Positions 8,401 through 17,438 of a stretch of 64,000 nt of DNA are shown one piece after another. The notes beneath the pieces are model-generated. The model saw only the letters and a program-made list of their open reading frames with translations, was not told the DNA's origin and made no database searches. This stretch comes from Actibacterium pelagium (GTDB lineage Bacteria; Pseudomonadota; Alphaproteobacteria; Rhodobacterales; Rhodobacteraceae), in the NCBI RefSeq assembly GCF_002285415.1, contig NZ_NSBU01000005.1:62001-126000 (forward strand). Direction: 5' to 3'. Each line of letters opens with the position of its first letter. Within the stretch, counting starts at the first letter, position 1. A program made the translations under genes and the position numbers.

Positions 8401-9074
8401 AAGCTTGCCCCCGCCAGTTGCACCTGCCGGTCGCGAATGCGCAGAACGCGGGCTTCGACCTGTGTTTTGGCCGCGCGGATCAGGTTCAGGTCATGGGTCG
8501 CAAGGACAATTGTTTTGCCCATCTTGTTTAGTTCGATCAGCAATTGCAGCAAGCGCTGCGCCATTTCCCAGTCGACATTTCCGGTGGGTTCGTCGGCAAG
8601 AATCACTTCGGGGTCGATCATGACAGCGCGGGCAAGGGCGGCGCGTTGGCGCTCCCCACCCGATAGTTCGGCTGGCAAGGCGTCGGACCGGTGCGCGAGG
8701 CCTACCCAGACCAAAAGGTCTGCCAGGTTCTGGCGGTCCGCCGGTGTCAGTTGACCCGCGATTTGCAGGGGCAGGGCAATGTTTTCAGCCAGCGATAGGT
8801 GATCCAGAAACCGGCAATCCTGATGCACCACACCGATCCGGCGCCGGGTTCGGGCCAATTGGTCGCGTGCCATGTTTGTGCTGGCAATTCCGAAAAGTTG
8901 CACATGGCCGCGTGTCGGTCGCAGCTCTCCGTAAAGCAATTTCAGAAGTGTCGATTTGCCCGCCCCTGACGGGCCGGTCAAAAAGTGGAACGATCCCGGC
9001 GCGAATTGCACCGACACATCGGTTAGCAGCGCGGAGCCGCCGTAGCTTTGCGTGACATTTTGCAACTCGATCAA
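8397..9074 (-). CDS. ftsE: Cell division ATP-binding protein FtsE
   Basis: An ABC ATPase of 225 residues with Walker A GPSGAGKST, signature LSGGERQRAALARA, Walker B VILADEPTGNVD and switch His in ATHD. The NVD variant and LIELQNVTQSYGG start are typical of FtsE. No ATG is well placed. A TTG at 9074 has GGAG seven bases upstream and gives the usual FtsE length. An ATG at 9146 would add 24 residues unlike the family. It partners FtsX in septum formation and is divergent from the zinc-ribbon gene. Confidence 0.9.
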   Translation of the reverse strand: MIELQNVTQSYGGSALLTDVSVQFAPGSFHFLTGPSGAGKSTLLKLLYGELRPTRGHVQLFGIASTNMARDQLARTRRRIGVVHQDCRFLDHLSLAENIALPLQIAGQLTPADRQNLADLLVWVGLAHRSDALPAELSGGERQRAALARAVMIDPEVILADEPTGNVDWEMAQRLLQLLIELNKMGKTIVLATHDLNLIRAAKTQVEARVLRIRDRQVQLAGASL

Positions 9075-9230
9075 GGGTGGGCTCCGATGCAGATCAACAG
9101 CTATTTGCCTGACAACCTTCAAGGATTCAATCTTAGGCGTTGGCAAATGTTTTGATTAAAGCTGCTGAATGGTTCACAATAGCCGAAACAATGCCAGATT
9201 GGCTCCAAAAAAGGTTGCAGAGGTGAGCAG

Positions 9231-10001
9231 ATGCGCCTGACATGTCCGAATTGCCAAGCCCAGTATGAGGTTGGCGAAGATGCCATTCCAGAAACTGGTC
9301 GTGACGTGCAATGTTCCAATTGCAAGACAACTTGGTTTCAAGAGCGCCCAGCACCGGTGGCGCAGCCTACGCCAGCCCCGATTCCCGATCGCCCGATTTC
9401 AGAGCCGGTAGTCGCTGAAGATCGTAAACCCAAAGGTGGATCGGTCGAAGATTCCATTCTGGGTATCCTTCGCGAAGAAGCAGAACGCGAGCAGCGCGCC
9501 CGCGCCGAAGACCGCGAAGCAGCCAGCAGCGCAGTCAGCAAGCTGTCGGAGGGCCTGCAGGCGCCAAACCCGGATTCGGAAAGGGATGGTCCAAGCGGCC
9601 CTGACCTGGGTGAGCGTCCCAAGCCTGATACCACCACCGAAACGGTCGATAACACTGCGACGTCGGAAGATGCCGATCGCCTGCGCGATGGCGGCCTGAC
9701 CGATGAAGTGCGCATTAGCCAGACGTTGAAAGAAGTGACCGCCAACCTGCCCAATGAAGACGGTGGGGCCGGCGATGCTGCCAAAGGCGGGTCTGGCTTC
9801 AGCCGCGGGTTTGCGATGGTTATCGTTCTGTTTGGCTTGGGGATGGTCTGTTATACCTTCGCGTCGACCATCGTCAGTTATGTACCGCAAGCAGAACCTT
9901 ATCTGCAGCAATACATTGTCTTCGTGGACGAGATGCGGCTCAAACTGGACGAGATGATTATCAACCTCGTCGCCATGATCGAGGCCAAAACCGGATCCTG
10001 A
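9231..10001 (+). CDS. Zinc-ribbon (MJ0042-type) membrane protein
   Basis: A 256-residue protein. Residues 4-35 form an MJ0042-type zinc ribbon (LTCPNC, then VQCSNCKTTWFQ), giving two CxxC pairs. Next comes a long Pro/Glu/Asp-rich disordered linker, and near residues 197-222 a single membrane helix (GFAMVIVLFGLGMVCYTF). A short helical tail lies beyond the membrane. The ribbon should face the cytoplasm. Proteins of this layout are common next to ftsE in Rhodobacteraceae, but their role is unknown. The gene is divergent from ftsE-ftsX. Confidence 0.8.
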   Translation: MRLTCPNCQAQYEVGEDAIPETGRDVQCSNCKTTWFQERPAPVAQPTPAPIPDRPISEPVVAEDRKPKGGSVEDSILGILREEAEREQRARAEDREAASSAVSKLSEGLQAPNPDSERDGPSGPDLGERPKPDTTTETVDNTATSEDADRLRDGGLTDEVRISQTLKEVTANLPNEDGGAGDAAKGGSGFSRGFAMVIVLFGLGMVCYTFASTIVSYVPQAEPYLQQYIVFVDEMRLKLDEMIINLVAMIEAKTGS

Positions 10002-10010
10002 TCCGCGTGA

Positions 10011-12500
10011 TCAGAACCTCTCTAGCAATCGTCTGAGATAGTCCAGTTCCTGCTCTGGCCGTTCTTGTTCGGAAGAGCGGCGGCGGATTTCTTCCATCAG
10101 GCGGCGTGCCCGGTCATAGACATCGTCACCCGGCAAGATCGTGTCTTCGCGGCCCGCAAACTGGCCAGAGTTTCCGTCTTCGCGGCCAAGCGGATCGCGG
10201 GGGCTCGCCTCTCCGTTCCTTGCTTGATCTTGACCCTGATCGCCTTGGTTCTGTTGCTGGGCCAAGGCCTCGCCCAAATTGCGCATCCCTTCACGCAGGG
10301 CGTCCATGGCATCTGCCTGATCGTCCAAAGCGCCGGCCGTATCGTCATCGCGCAGGGCTTCCTCGGCACGCTCCATCGCGCGGCCAGCACGGTCCAGCGC
10401 GTCTCGTGTCGCCTGGCCTAACTCTCCACCCAAGCCGGGCAGGTTGCGTTGCTGCTCGTCCAGTTGGCGTTGCAGGTCGCCCTGGCGGTCTGCCAAGCTG
10501 CGGCGCTGACCTTCGCCACCCTGCTGGCCCTCGCCTTCTTGCCCCTGTTGTCCTTGCTCGGAGTTGAAGCGGTCCTGAAGGTCGCGGAAGGCTTCGTCGC
10601 TGAGCCCTTGTTGTTCACGCAGTGTCTCGGACAGGCCCTGCAAGGATTGCTGACCTTGGCCCTGACCTCCTTGGCCTTGAGTGACCTGCATGTTCTCCAG
10701 CATCTGGCGCAGCTGTTCCAGAAGTTGCATCGCCTCGGCGGTGCGGCCTTGCTGCATCAGCTCTTGAATGCGATCCATCATGGATTGCAGGTCTTGCTGG
10801 GTCATCTCCTGTTGCTGACCGTTGTCCGCCGTATCAAGATTCTCCTGCGGCTCTGCCTGTTCAGCAAGCATGCGCAGGTATTCGTCCATTGCCTGACGAA
10901 GCTCTTCCATCAACTCTGCGATTTCCTCGTCGGTTGCTCCGTTGCGCATTGCCTCGGACAGGCGATCCTGCGCGCGCTCCAACCGCTCGCGGGCGCTGTC
11001 CAGATCGCCATCTTCGATTTCGATGGCCAGATCCCAAAGACGCTTGGCAATCTCATCCCGCTTGGCGCCGTCCAATCCGTCTTTGGCGGCGGCATCCAGA
11101 TCCCGCCCGATCGAACGCAGACGCAGGTAAATGCCGCTTTGAAGCGATAGATCGTCTGGCTGATATAGAACTGTGCGCAAAAGCTGCGAGGTTCGCTTGG
11201 CGTTTTCGCGGCTCCATAGAAGGTCACGGCGCATTTCGATCAGCGCGGCTGCAACCGGATCAAAGAAGCGCCGGCCACCAAGATTACGCAGGACCAGCTC
11301 TTCCGCGCTGGTCTGACCGATGGAGTCGTCGACTTCGAACGACAGCGCCACCGGCAGGCGCGCCCAAGCATGTTCCGAGAAGTTTTCGACCAGCAATTCT
11401 TCAAACTCTTCCCGATTGCCGCTTAGAGGCATCGGCAGGTCGACAATGATTTCGTCGCGCGGTTCTGGGTCGATCTGCAAGCCATGGCGGCGGTCGACGC
11501 CGTCTAGGTCCAGCCGGATTGTAACCCGGCCTGCGACAACACCATAGTCGTCACGCGCGGAAAAGGGTTGCTGAATCTCACCACCGCGCCCACCGCGCAT
11601 GTTCTCGGTGACTTCGACCTCGGGCAGTTCATCGGGCAGCATCAGCACCTGCCAACTGCGCCCCCCGGGTCCGACAATGGAAAGCTTGCCCTCTTGGGTG
11701 ACTTCTAGCTGGTGCTGCATCCGCGGATCGCCTTCAGCGGCCGCAGGAAGCGGGCCAGAGATATCCTGTTCCAGCAACAGATCGCCCGGTGTGCCATAGA
11801 ACCGCAGCGTCACGACTGCACCACGAGGGACGGTCATTTCTTCGGCATCGATATCATTGAGATAGAGGCTGGGCAGCCCGGTGTAGTTGGGCGGCTCGAT
11901 CCAACCCTCCCATGCGGGCCCTTGCGCCAGTGCGGCACCGGCCGGGTTTGTGGCGTGGGCACCAACCGTGGCGACCCGCCCAAACGATCCAAACAGCAGC
12001 GCGACAAGGAAGGCCGTAAAGGCAACGTATCGCAGGCCGAACGGATCGCGGCGCGAGACGCGCAGGTCGGGTTCGACAGCCCGGACGCCTTCCAATCGTG
12101 CGGCCATACGCTTTTGGTGTGCTTGCCAGACAGCGCGGGATTGCGTGTCATCCGATCCGATGGCCTGCTGATCATCCAGCGCGGCCAGCGGGCGCCCGGG
12201 CAAAGTGGCATCCAAGGCAAGCTGTGCGTCAGATCGGGACGGCCAGTGGAACTGTTTGACCCCACGGGCCAGTGTCCAGATCAGCGCGCCGCCCCCAAGC
12301 AGCAGGCCCGCCCACAGGACTTCGAAGCGAAGGACTTCGTGTAGACCAAGAAGAAGCGCTCCGGCGACGACAAACAGAACTGTCCACGTGGGCCAGAAGG
12401 CTTTGACCAGCCGTTCAGCGACCAACCCTGCGCGGGTCAGGCCAAGGGCCCGGCGCAGGGATTTCGGTCGTGTAATGTCAGAACTTTGCTGAGTCGCCAT
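10011..12500 (-). CDS. DUF4175 / TIGR02302 large membrane protein
   Basis: An 829-residue alphaproteobacterial protein of the TIGR02302/DUF4175 family. Two hydrophobic helices lie near residues 40-85 and a third near 145-165. A large extracytoplasmic part of mixed strands follows, then a long Gln/Gly/Glu-rich helical region from about residue 520 (QQQEMTQQDLQSMMDRIQELM, GQGGQGQGQQ). The C terminus is compact (DRARRLMEEIRRRSSEQ). Function is unknown; the membrane anchor with a long coiled tail suggests an envelope role. ATG 12500 is chosen over a TTG at 12512. It follows lysA by 36 bases and is likely cotranscribed with it. Confidence 0.85.
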   Translation of the reverse strand: MATQQSSDITRPKSLRRALGLTRAGLVAERLVKAFWPTWTVLFVVAGALLLGLHEVLRFEVLWAGLLLGGGALIWTLARGVKQFHWPSRSDAQLALDATLPGRPLAALDDQQAIGSDDTQSRAVWQAHQKRMAARLEGVRAVEPDLRVSRRDPFGLRYVAFTAFLVALLFGSFGRVATVGAHATNPAGAALAQGPAWEGWIEPPNYTGLPSLYLNDIDAEEMTVPRGAVVTLRFYGTPGDLLLEQDISGPLPAAAEGDPRMQHQLEVTQEGKLSIVGPGGRSWQVLMLPDELPEVEVTENMRGGRGGEIQQPFSARDDYGVVAGRVTIRLDLDGVDRRHGLQIDPEPRDEIIVDLPMPLSGNREEFEELLVENFSEHAWARLPVALSFEVDDSIGQTSAEELVLRNLGGRRFFDPVAAALIEMRRDLLWSRENAKRTSQLLRTVLYQPDDLSLQSGIYLRLRSIGRDLDAAAKDGLDGAKRDEIAKRLWDLAIEIEDGDLDSARERLERAQDRLSEAMRNGATDEEIAELMEELRQAMDEYLRMLAEQAEPQENLDTADNGQQQEMTQQDLQSMMDRIQELMQQGRTAEAMQLLEQLRQMLENMQVTQGQGGQGQGQQSLQGLSETLREQQGLSDEAFRDLQDRFNSEQGQQGQEGEGQQGGEGQRRSLADRQGDLQRQLDEQQRNLPGLGGELGQATRDALDRAGRAMERAEEALRDDDTAGALDDQADAMDALREGMRNLGEALAQQQNQGDQGQDQARNGEASPRDPLGREDGNSGQFAGREDTILPGDDVYDRARRLMEEIRRRSSEQERPEQELDYLRRLLERF

Positions 12501-12536
12501 GAACCAATCCAAAGGGCTGGCCCGCGGGAATGCGGA

Positions 12537-13802
12537 TTACAGCCACTCTGGAATGGTATCGCGGTTTATCATTTCGTCAAAGGTTGGACGCTGTCGAATA
12601 ACCGCAAATTGATCTTCGTGGACCAGAACTTCGGGGATCAGGGCCCGAGTGTTGTATTCCGAGGCCATAACGGCGCCATATGCGCCTGCTGAACGGAACG
12701 CGATAAGGTCGCCTGCCTGCAAAACAGGCATATTCCGTTGTTTGGCAAAAGTGTCGCCGGTCTCGCACACCGGTCCCACGATGTCGTAAGGCTGCTGTTC
12801 TGCGCCTGCGGCAGGCTCGACAACCGGGATAATGTCGTGGTGGGCCGAGTACATCGACGGGCGCACAAGGTCGTTCATTGCCGCATCGACAATCAGGAAA
12901 TCGCGGCCTTCACCGGATTTCACGAAGATCACATCACTGACCAGAATGCCGGCGTTGCCCGAGATCAGGCGACCCGGTTCAATCTCGATCTCGCAGCCCA
13001 GATGGCCTACCTTGTCCTTGATCAGCTGGCCGTATTCGATGGGCAGCGGCGGTGCCTCATTGGAGCGCTCGTACGGGATACCCAGTCCGCCACCCAGATC
13101 GAGACGACGAATGTTGTGCCCCTCGGCGCGCAGCACCTCGGTCAGCTCGGCGACTTTCTCAAAGGCAAGGCCAAAGGGCTCCAGTTCGGTCAGCTGGCTG
13201 CCGATGTGGACGTCAATGCCGACAACGTCGATGCCGGGCAGGGCGGCGGCTTGGGCATAGACCTCTTTGGCGCGCGCGATCGGAATGCCGAACTTGTTTT
13301 CTGATTTGCCGGTGGCGATTTTCTCATGCGTTTTGGCGTCGACATCCGGATTCACGCGGATGGCGATTGGCGCCTCGACACCCATCGACGATGCGACCTC
13401 GGACAGCTGGATCAGCTCGGGTTCGGATTCGACGTTGAACTGGCGGATGCCGCCTTCCAGTGCCGCGCGCATTTCCTCGCGGGTTTTGCCGACGCCGGAA
13501 AAGACAATGCGGTCGCCCGGAACGCCCGCGGCTTTTGCCCGCGCGTATTCGCCGCCGGATACGACATCCATGCCAGCGCCCAGACCCGCCAGTGTCTTCA
13601 GGACCGCTTGGTTCGAGTTTGACTTCATGGCGAAGCAGACCAGATGCTCGGTCCCTTCCAGTGCCTCGTCGAACAGCTTGAAGTGGCGCGCCAGCGTTGC
13701 AGTCGAATAGCAGTAGAACGGCGTGCCCACTGCGGCTGCAATCGCGGGAACCGGAACGTCTTCGGCATGCAGAATGCCATCGCGGTAGAGGAAGTGGTCC
13801 AT
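12537..13802 (-). CDS. lysA: Diaminopimelate decarboxylase
   Basis: A 421-residue PLP enzyme that decarboxylates meso-diaminopimelate to L-lysine, the last lysine step. The PLP lysine lies in CFAMKSNSN near residue 60. The glycine loop is LDLGGGLGIPY, the barrel carries EPGRLISGNAGILV, and the substrate cysteine motif is PVCETGDTFA. Length and C terminus match the family. It is preceded by argH, the small lipoprotein and DUF2834 in the same direction, but 177 bases with strong hairpins separate it from DUF2834. It may therefore have its own promoter. Confidence 0.96.
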   Translation of the reverse strand: MDHFLYRDGILHAEDVPVPAIAAAVGTPFYCYSTATLARHFKLFDEALEGTEHLVCFAMKSNSNQAVLKTLAGLGAGMDVVSGGEYARAKAAGVPGDRIVFSGVGKTREEMRAALEGGIRQFNVESEPELIQLSEVASSMGVEAPIAIRVNPDVDAKTHEKIATGKSENKFGIPIARAKEVYAQAAALPGIDVVGIDVHIGSQLTELEPFGLAFEKVAELTEVLRAEGHNIRRLDLGGGLGIPYERSNEAPPLPIEYGQLIKDKVGHLGCEIEIEPGRLISGNAGILVSDVIFVKSGEGRDFLIVDAAMNDLVRPSMYSAHHDIIPVVEPAAGAEQQPYDIVGPVCETGDTFAKQRNMPVLQAGDLIAFRSAGAYGAVMASEYNTRALIPEVLVHEDQFAVIRQRPTFDEMINRDTIPEWL

Positions 13803-13924
13803 TCTGGGCTTTCCTGAATCTTAGTGTCGGGGCGTCATATCAGAGATTTGGGCGAATTCAATTGATAGCCGCGCCTGCCCGAACAAAGTGATGAGGGCGG
13901 CGCCTGACCCTGGGTGGGCGAGAA

Positions 13925-13972
13925 GCGCCCTCCCATGGGGAGGGTCGGGCGCTGCCCGGCGTGTCCGCCGGG
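13925..13972. repeat. Paired GC-rich palindromes, possible dispersed intergenic repeat
   Basis: Two strong hairpins lie side by side: CCCTCCC (13928-13934) with GGGAGGG (13938-13944), which can extend through GCGCCC/GGGCGC, and CCCGGC (13955-13960) with GCCGGG (13967-13972). There is no T tract. The sequence resembles palindromic units found between genes in Roseobacter-group genomes, but only one copy is visible here. Confidence 0.45.
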
Positions 13973-13979
13973 CGGAACG

Positions 13980-14297
13980 CTATTTGATGGGCGCTGTTCG
14001 CAGAAACAGATACAGCGGTAAGCCGCAGCTGACGCCGATGCAGAAGGTCGCAGGGATCGCGATCAGGCCGATCCAGTTTTTGCGGACATAGACTTCTGCG
14101 ACGATCCAAAGGGTCAGTGCGATGGCCGCGATTGTCAGGTCCCAGACCAGACCCGAGGTTGCTTTGTTCACGTACCACGCGTCGATCATGGCCCCCAAGG
14201 ACCAGCCGTTTTCCATAAACCACCCGATGAAATAGCTCATCGGGTGAATGGCGCCCCAGACGGCAAGCGCTAGATAGGCCAGCCGCAGCGGGGTCAT
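13980..14297 (-). CDS. DUF2834 domain membrane protein
   Basis: A 105-residue integral membrane protein of the DUF2834 family, recognised by the opening YLALAVWGAIHPMSYF and a total of three hydrophobic segments (about 7-25, 52-70 and 78-98). No function is known. Its ATG shares a base with the stop of the tiny lipoprotein gene (TAATG), so it is probably translated in step with it and with argH. The unit argH-lipoprotein-DUF2834 ends before the palindromes near 13925-13972. Confidence 0.8.
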   Translation of the reverse strand: MTPLRLAYLALAVWGAIHPMSYFIGWFMENGWSLGAMIDAWYVNKATSGLVWDLTIAAIALTLWIVAEVYVRKNWIGLIAIPATFCIGVSCGLPLYLFLRTAPIK

Positions 14298-14398
14298 TAA
14301 TGCAATACCACGTTAGACATGGTCGGGGTGATGGGCTCTCCATCCGCGCCGCAGGCGGCGATCAGCAGGGTCAGGGCGATGGCGGCGGCGCGGATCAT
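14297..14398 (-). CDS. Small lipoprotein (33 residues)
   Basis: A very short gene encoding [17 protein letters not shown] followed by a 16-residue polar tail ending in VVLH. The N terminus is a complete lipoprotein signal with lipobox IAAC, so the mature product would be a lipid-anchored peptide of only about 18 residues from Cys16. Its ATG overlaps the argH stop as ATGA, and its TAA overlaps the DUF2834 ATG as TAATG. Both junctions are the signature of translational coupling and support a real gene. Its function is unknown. Confidence 0.7.
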   Translation of the reverse strand: MIRAAAIALTLLIAACGADGEPITPTMSNVVLH

Positions 14399-15786
14399 GC
14401 CAGAATTTCCTTCCAACGAGCGATTTGGGAGCGAACTTGCGACGGCGCGGTGCCGCCATAGCTGGTGCGGCTAGCCACCGAATTGTGGACCCCCAGAACG
14501 CCAAAGACGTCTTCGGTAATAGATGTATTCACCGATTGCATCTCGTCCAGAGAAAGATCGGGCAGGTCACAGCCTTTGCCCTCGGCCAGTGCCACCAAAG
14601 CGCCGGTTACGTGGTGGGCGTCGCGGAACGGCATGTTCAGCTCGCGCACCAGCCAGTCAGCCAGATCGGTCGCGGTCGAGAACCCGCTGGCGGCGGCGGC
14701 CTCTAGCGAGGGGCGGTTGGCGGACATGTCTTTGACCATGCCTTCCATTGCAGCGAGCGCCAGCATCAGGTTGTCGGCGGCGTCAAAGACCTGTTCTTTG
14801 TCTTCCTGCATGTCCTTGGAATAGGCCAGCGGCAGGCCCTTCATCACGATCAGAAGCGCGGTGTGCGCCCCGAAGATACGGCCGATCTTGGCGCGGATCA
14901 GTTCAGCGGCATCCGGGTTCTTCTTCTGCGGCATGATCGAAGAGCCGGTCGAGAAGCGATCCGACAGGGTCACAAACCGGAACTGGGCCGAAGACCAGAT
15001 CACCAGCTCTTCGGCCATGCGCGACAGGTGCATCGCGCAGATGGACGACGCGGCAAGGAATTCCAGCGCAAAGTCCCGATCGCTGACTGCGTCCAACGAG
15101 TTCGCAGCGGGACGGTCAAAGCCAAGCGCCTCGGCGGTCATGTGGCGGTCGATGGGGAAGCCGGTGCCGGCCAGAGCGGCAGCGCCAAGCGGGCATTCGT
15201 TCATCCGGGCGCGGGCGTCTTTGAAACGGCTCAGGTCGCGGGCGAACATTTCGACATAGGCCATCATGTGGTGGCCCCAAGTCACAGGCTGCGCGGTTTG
15301 CAGGTGGGTGAAGCCGGGCATGACCCAGTCGGCACCGTCCTCTGCCTGCGTCAGAAGCGCGCGGATCAGGGCGTCGATGCCGGTGATTGCCGCGTCAATC
15401 TGGTCGCGGACCCACAGTTTGAAATCGGTCGCAACCTGGTCGTTGCGCGACCGGCCCGTGTGCAGGCGGCCCGCAGGTTCACCGATGACCTCTTTCAAGC
15501 GGGCCTCGACATTCATGTGGATGTCTTCCAGCGCGGTCGAGAATTCGAAAGTACCACCTTCAATCTCTGACAAGACTGTGAGCAGGCCTTCCCGAATGGC
15601 TTCGGCATCGCTATCTGTCACAATGCCCTGTGCAGCGAGCATCGCCGCATGGGCGCGCGAGCCTTCGATGTCTTGGCGCGCCATCCGCTGATCGTATCCG
15701 ATCGAGGCGTTGATCGCCTCCATGATCGCGTCCGGCCCGGCGGCAAAGCGTCCGCCCCACATGGCATTCGAGGTCTTGTCGGTCAT
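14395..15786 (-). CDS. argH: Argininosuccinate lyase
   Basis: A 463-residue enzyme that splits argininosuccinate into arginine and fumarate, the last arginine step. The fumarase/lyase signature is [12 protein letters not shown] near residue 285, preceded by [14 protein letters not shown] near residue 160 and the N-terminal [13 protein letters not shown] 15786 is preferred because GAAGGG lies seven bases upstream; an ATG at 15792 is too close to that site. It is divergent from the TlpA-type gene with only 22 bases between the two starts. It leads a coupled unit with the small lipoprotein and DUF2834. Confidence 0.96.
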   Translation of the reverse strand: MTDKTSNAMWGGRFAAGPDAIMEAINASIGYDQRMARQDIEGSRAHAAMLAAQGIVTDSDAEAIREGLLTVLSEIEGGTFEFSTALEDIHMNVEARLKEVIGEPAGRLHTGRSRNDQVATDFKLWVRDQIDAAITGIDALIRALLTQAEDGADWVMPGFTHLQTAQPVTWGHHMMAYVEMFARDLSRFKDARARMNECPLGAAALAGTGFPIDRHMTAEALGFDRPAANSLDAVSDRDFALEFLAASSICAMHLSRMAEELVIWSSAQFRFVTLSDRFSTGSSIMPQKKNPDAAELIRAKIGRIFGAHTALLIVMKGLPLAYSKDMQEDKEQVFDAADNLMLALAAMEGMVKDMSANRPSLEAAAASGFSTATDLADWLVRELNMPFRDAHHVTGALVALAEGKGCDLPDLSLDEMQSVNTSITEDVFGVLGVHNSVASRTSYGGTAPSQVRSQIARWKEILA

Positions 15787-15808
15787 AAGCATACCCTTCG
15801 GAGGGAAG

Positions 15809-16366
15809 ATGAAACTGGTTCGTTTTGCCGTTCTCTATACGGCCCTTGCGCTTGGTGCAAATGCTACCCTTGCCGATATGGCTGCGGTCGAAGCTCTGCG
15901 CGAAGGCGATATGAAGAAGCTGAACTTTCATAGTGAGGCAAAACCAGTGGCCGATGTGGGGCTGGTGGATATCGAGGACCAGCCCGTCAGCCTGTCCGAA
16001 CATGGCGGCAAAATCGTTCTGTTGAACTTCTGGGCGACGTGGTGCGCCCCTTGCCGCAAAGAGATGCCCGCGCTGAACCGTCTGCAACAACAATTGGGCG
16101 GGGATGACTTTGCGGTTGTTACGGTCGCGACCGGACATAACCCCGTGCCGGGGATCAACCGGTTCTTCGATCAGAACGAACTGACCGATTTGCCCAAGTG
16201 GCGCGACCCGAAACAGCAGTTTGCGCGTGAAATGGGGGTTCTTGGCCTGCCGGTGACAATGGTTCTGGATCGCGATGGTCAAGAGATCGCCCGCCTTATT
16301 GGCGACGCAGTATGGGATAGCGAAAGCGCCATCGCGATTCTCGAGGCGCTGATCGCGGGCGACTAG
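15809..16366 (+). CDS. TlpA-family thiol-disulfide oxidoreductase
   Basis: A 185-residue periplasmic thioredoxin-fold protein. An N-terminal signal peptide ([19 protein letters not shown]) is followed by the strand [20 protein letters not shown], whose WCAPC is the active-site CxxC. A cis-proline segment ([10 protein letters not shown]) lies near residue 150. TlpA/ResA-type proteins reduce disulfides in cytochrome c maturation or assembly of copper centres. A GGAGGGA site lies just upstream of ATG 15809. The partner protein cannot be inferred from the neighbours, because the gene stands alone and divergent from argH. Confidence 0.9.
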   Translation: MKLVRFAVLYTALALGANATLADMAAVEALREGDMKKLNFHSEAKPVADVGLVDIEDQPVSLSEHGGKIVLLNFWATWCAPCRKEMPALNRLQQQLGGDDFAVVTVATGHNPVPGINRFFDQNELTDLPKWRDPKQQFAREMGVLGLPVTMVLDRDGQEIARLIGDAVWDSESAIAILEALIAGD

Positions 16367-16457
16367 GTCAGGCCGCAGGTCGGACAGGAAACTGCCAACC
16401 GTTAGGGCTTTGTTAGCGACTATGCCCGCACTCTCTTGTCAGGGTGCGGAGCTTTGA

Positions 16458-17288
16458 ATGACCTTCGAAACAGACTTCAGGTTTTTGGCCGGGCCGGAAA
16501 GCCCACTTTCGGCAGCATTGTCCGGGCGGGACGCGGATATCCACGCGACGGTCCGCTCTGCGGTGAAACGTGGTGACCTCATTCTGGCCTATCAGCCGGT
16601 GATGACGACCGGACCCGATTCGCGTCCGGCGTTCTACGAGGCGCTGGCCCGGGTGCGCGACGTTGATGGGCGGATCATCCCGGCCAAAGACTTCATTCAC
16701 GCGATTGAAGCCACGGAAACCGGGCGCCGTATCGACTGTCTTGCGCTGAAACAGGGGTTGCAGACATTGCGCAACGTGCCTGATCTGCGTTTGTCGGTGA
16801 ACATGTCTGCACGATCTATTGGCTATCAGCCTTGGATGCGGATCCTGCATAATGCCTTGGCGTCAGACGCCACTCTGGGTGATCGGCTGATCCTTGAGAT
16901 CACCGAAAGCTCTGCCATGATGGTGCCGGATCTGGTGATCGCCTTTATGCGTGATCTACAGCGGCAGGGGATTGCCTTTGCCTTGGATGATTTCGGGGCG
17001 GGCTACACGGCATTCCGATACCTGCGGCAGTTCTATTTTGACATTCTCAAGATCGACGGGCAGTTCATTAAGAACGTGAACCTGAGCGCGGACAATCAGG
17101 TTCTTGTGCGCGCGCTGATCTCGATTGGAGAGCATTTTGACATGTTCACAATCGCCGAATCTGTCGAGACATCAGAAGAGGCTGCGTTTCTGCAGGAGGC
17201 CGGGATCGACTGTTTGCAGGGCTTTTTTTGCGGCGCCCCGACCCTCAACCCGCCTTGGGTTGAGGCCAATGGTCGCGCGGTGGGCTAA
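16458..17288 (+). CDS. EAL-domain cyclic-di-GMP phosphodiesterase
   Basis: A 276-residue stand-alone EAL protein predicted to hydrolyse c-di-GMP to pGpG. The metal and catalytic residues appear intact: EAL at 61-63, Asn115 in NMSARS, Glu147 in LEITES, DDFGAGY with DDFG at 177-180, Lys198 in ILKIDG, and Glu234 in IAESVET. No GGDEF, PAS or membrane segment is present. Residues 1-40 are a short, unrecognised N-terminal part. It should therefore be a soluble phosphodiesterase controlled by expression or partners. The gene lies alone between the TlpA-type gene and phaA. Confidence 0.92.
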   Translation: MTFETDFRFLAGPESPLSAALSGRDADIHATVRSAVKRGDLILAYQPVMTTGPDSRPAFYEALARVRDVDGRIIPAKDFIHAIEATETGRRIDCLALKQGLQTLRNVPDLRLSVNMSARSIGYQPWMRILHNALASDATLGDRLILEITESSAMMVPDLVIAFMRDLQRQGIAFALDDFGAGYTAFRYLRQFYFDILKIDGQFIKNVNLSADNQVLVRALISIGEHFDMFTIAESVETSEEAAFLQEAGIDCLQGFFCGAPTLNPPWVEANGRAVG

Positions 17289-17438
17289 GATTAGGCAAAA
17301 AGTCCCATTTCTGACGTGTAGCAGTTGCAGCATTTAGGCAGAGCGCTTACGACTTCCCTAGAGTAAACACTGGGCCAACTTCCCAACGGTTTTTATATTT
17401 GGGAGCGCGCCCTGGTCACCTAGGGAAAGGACACCCCC

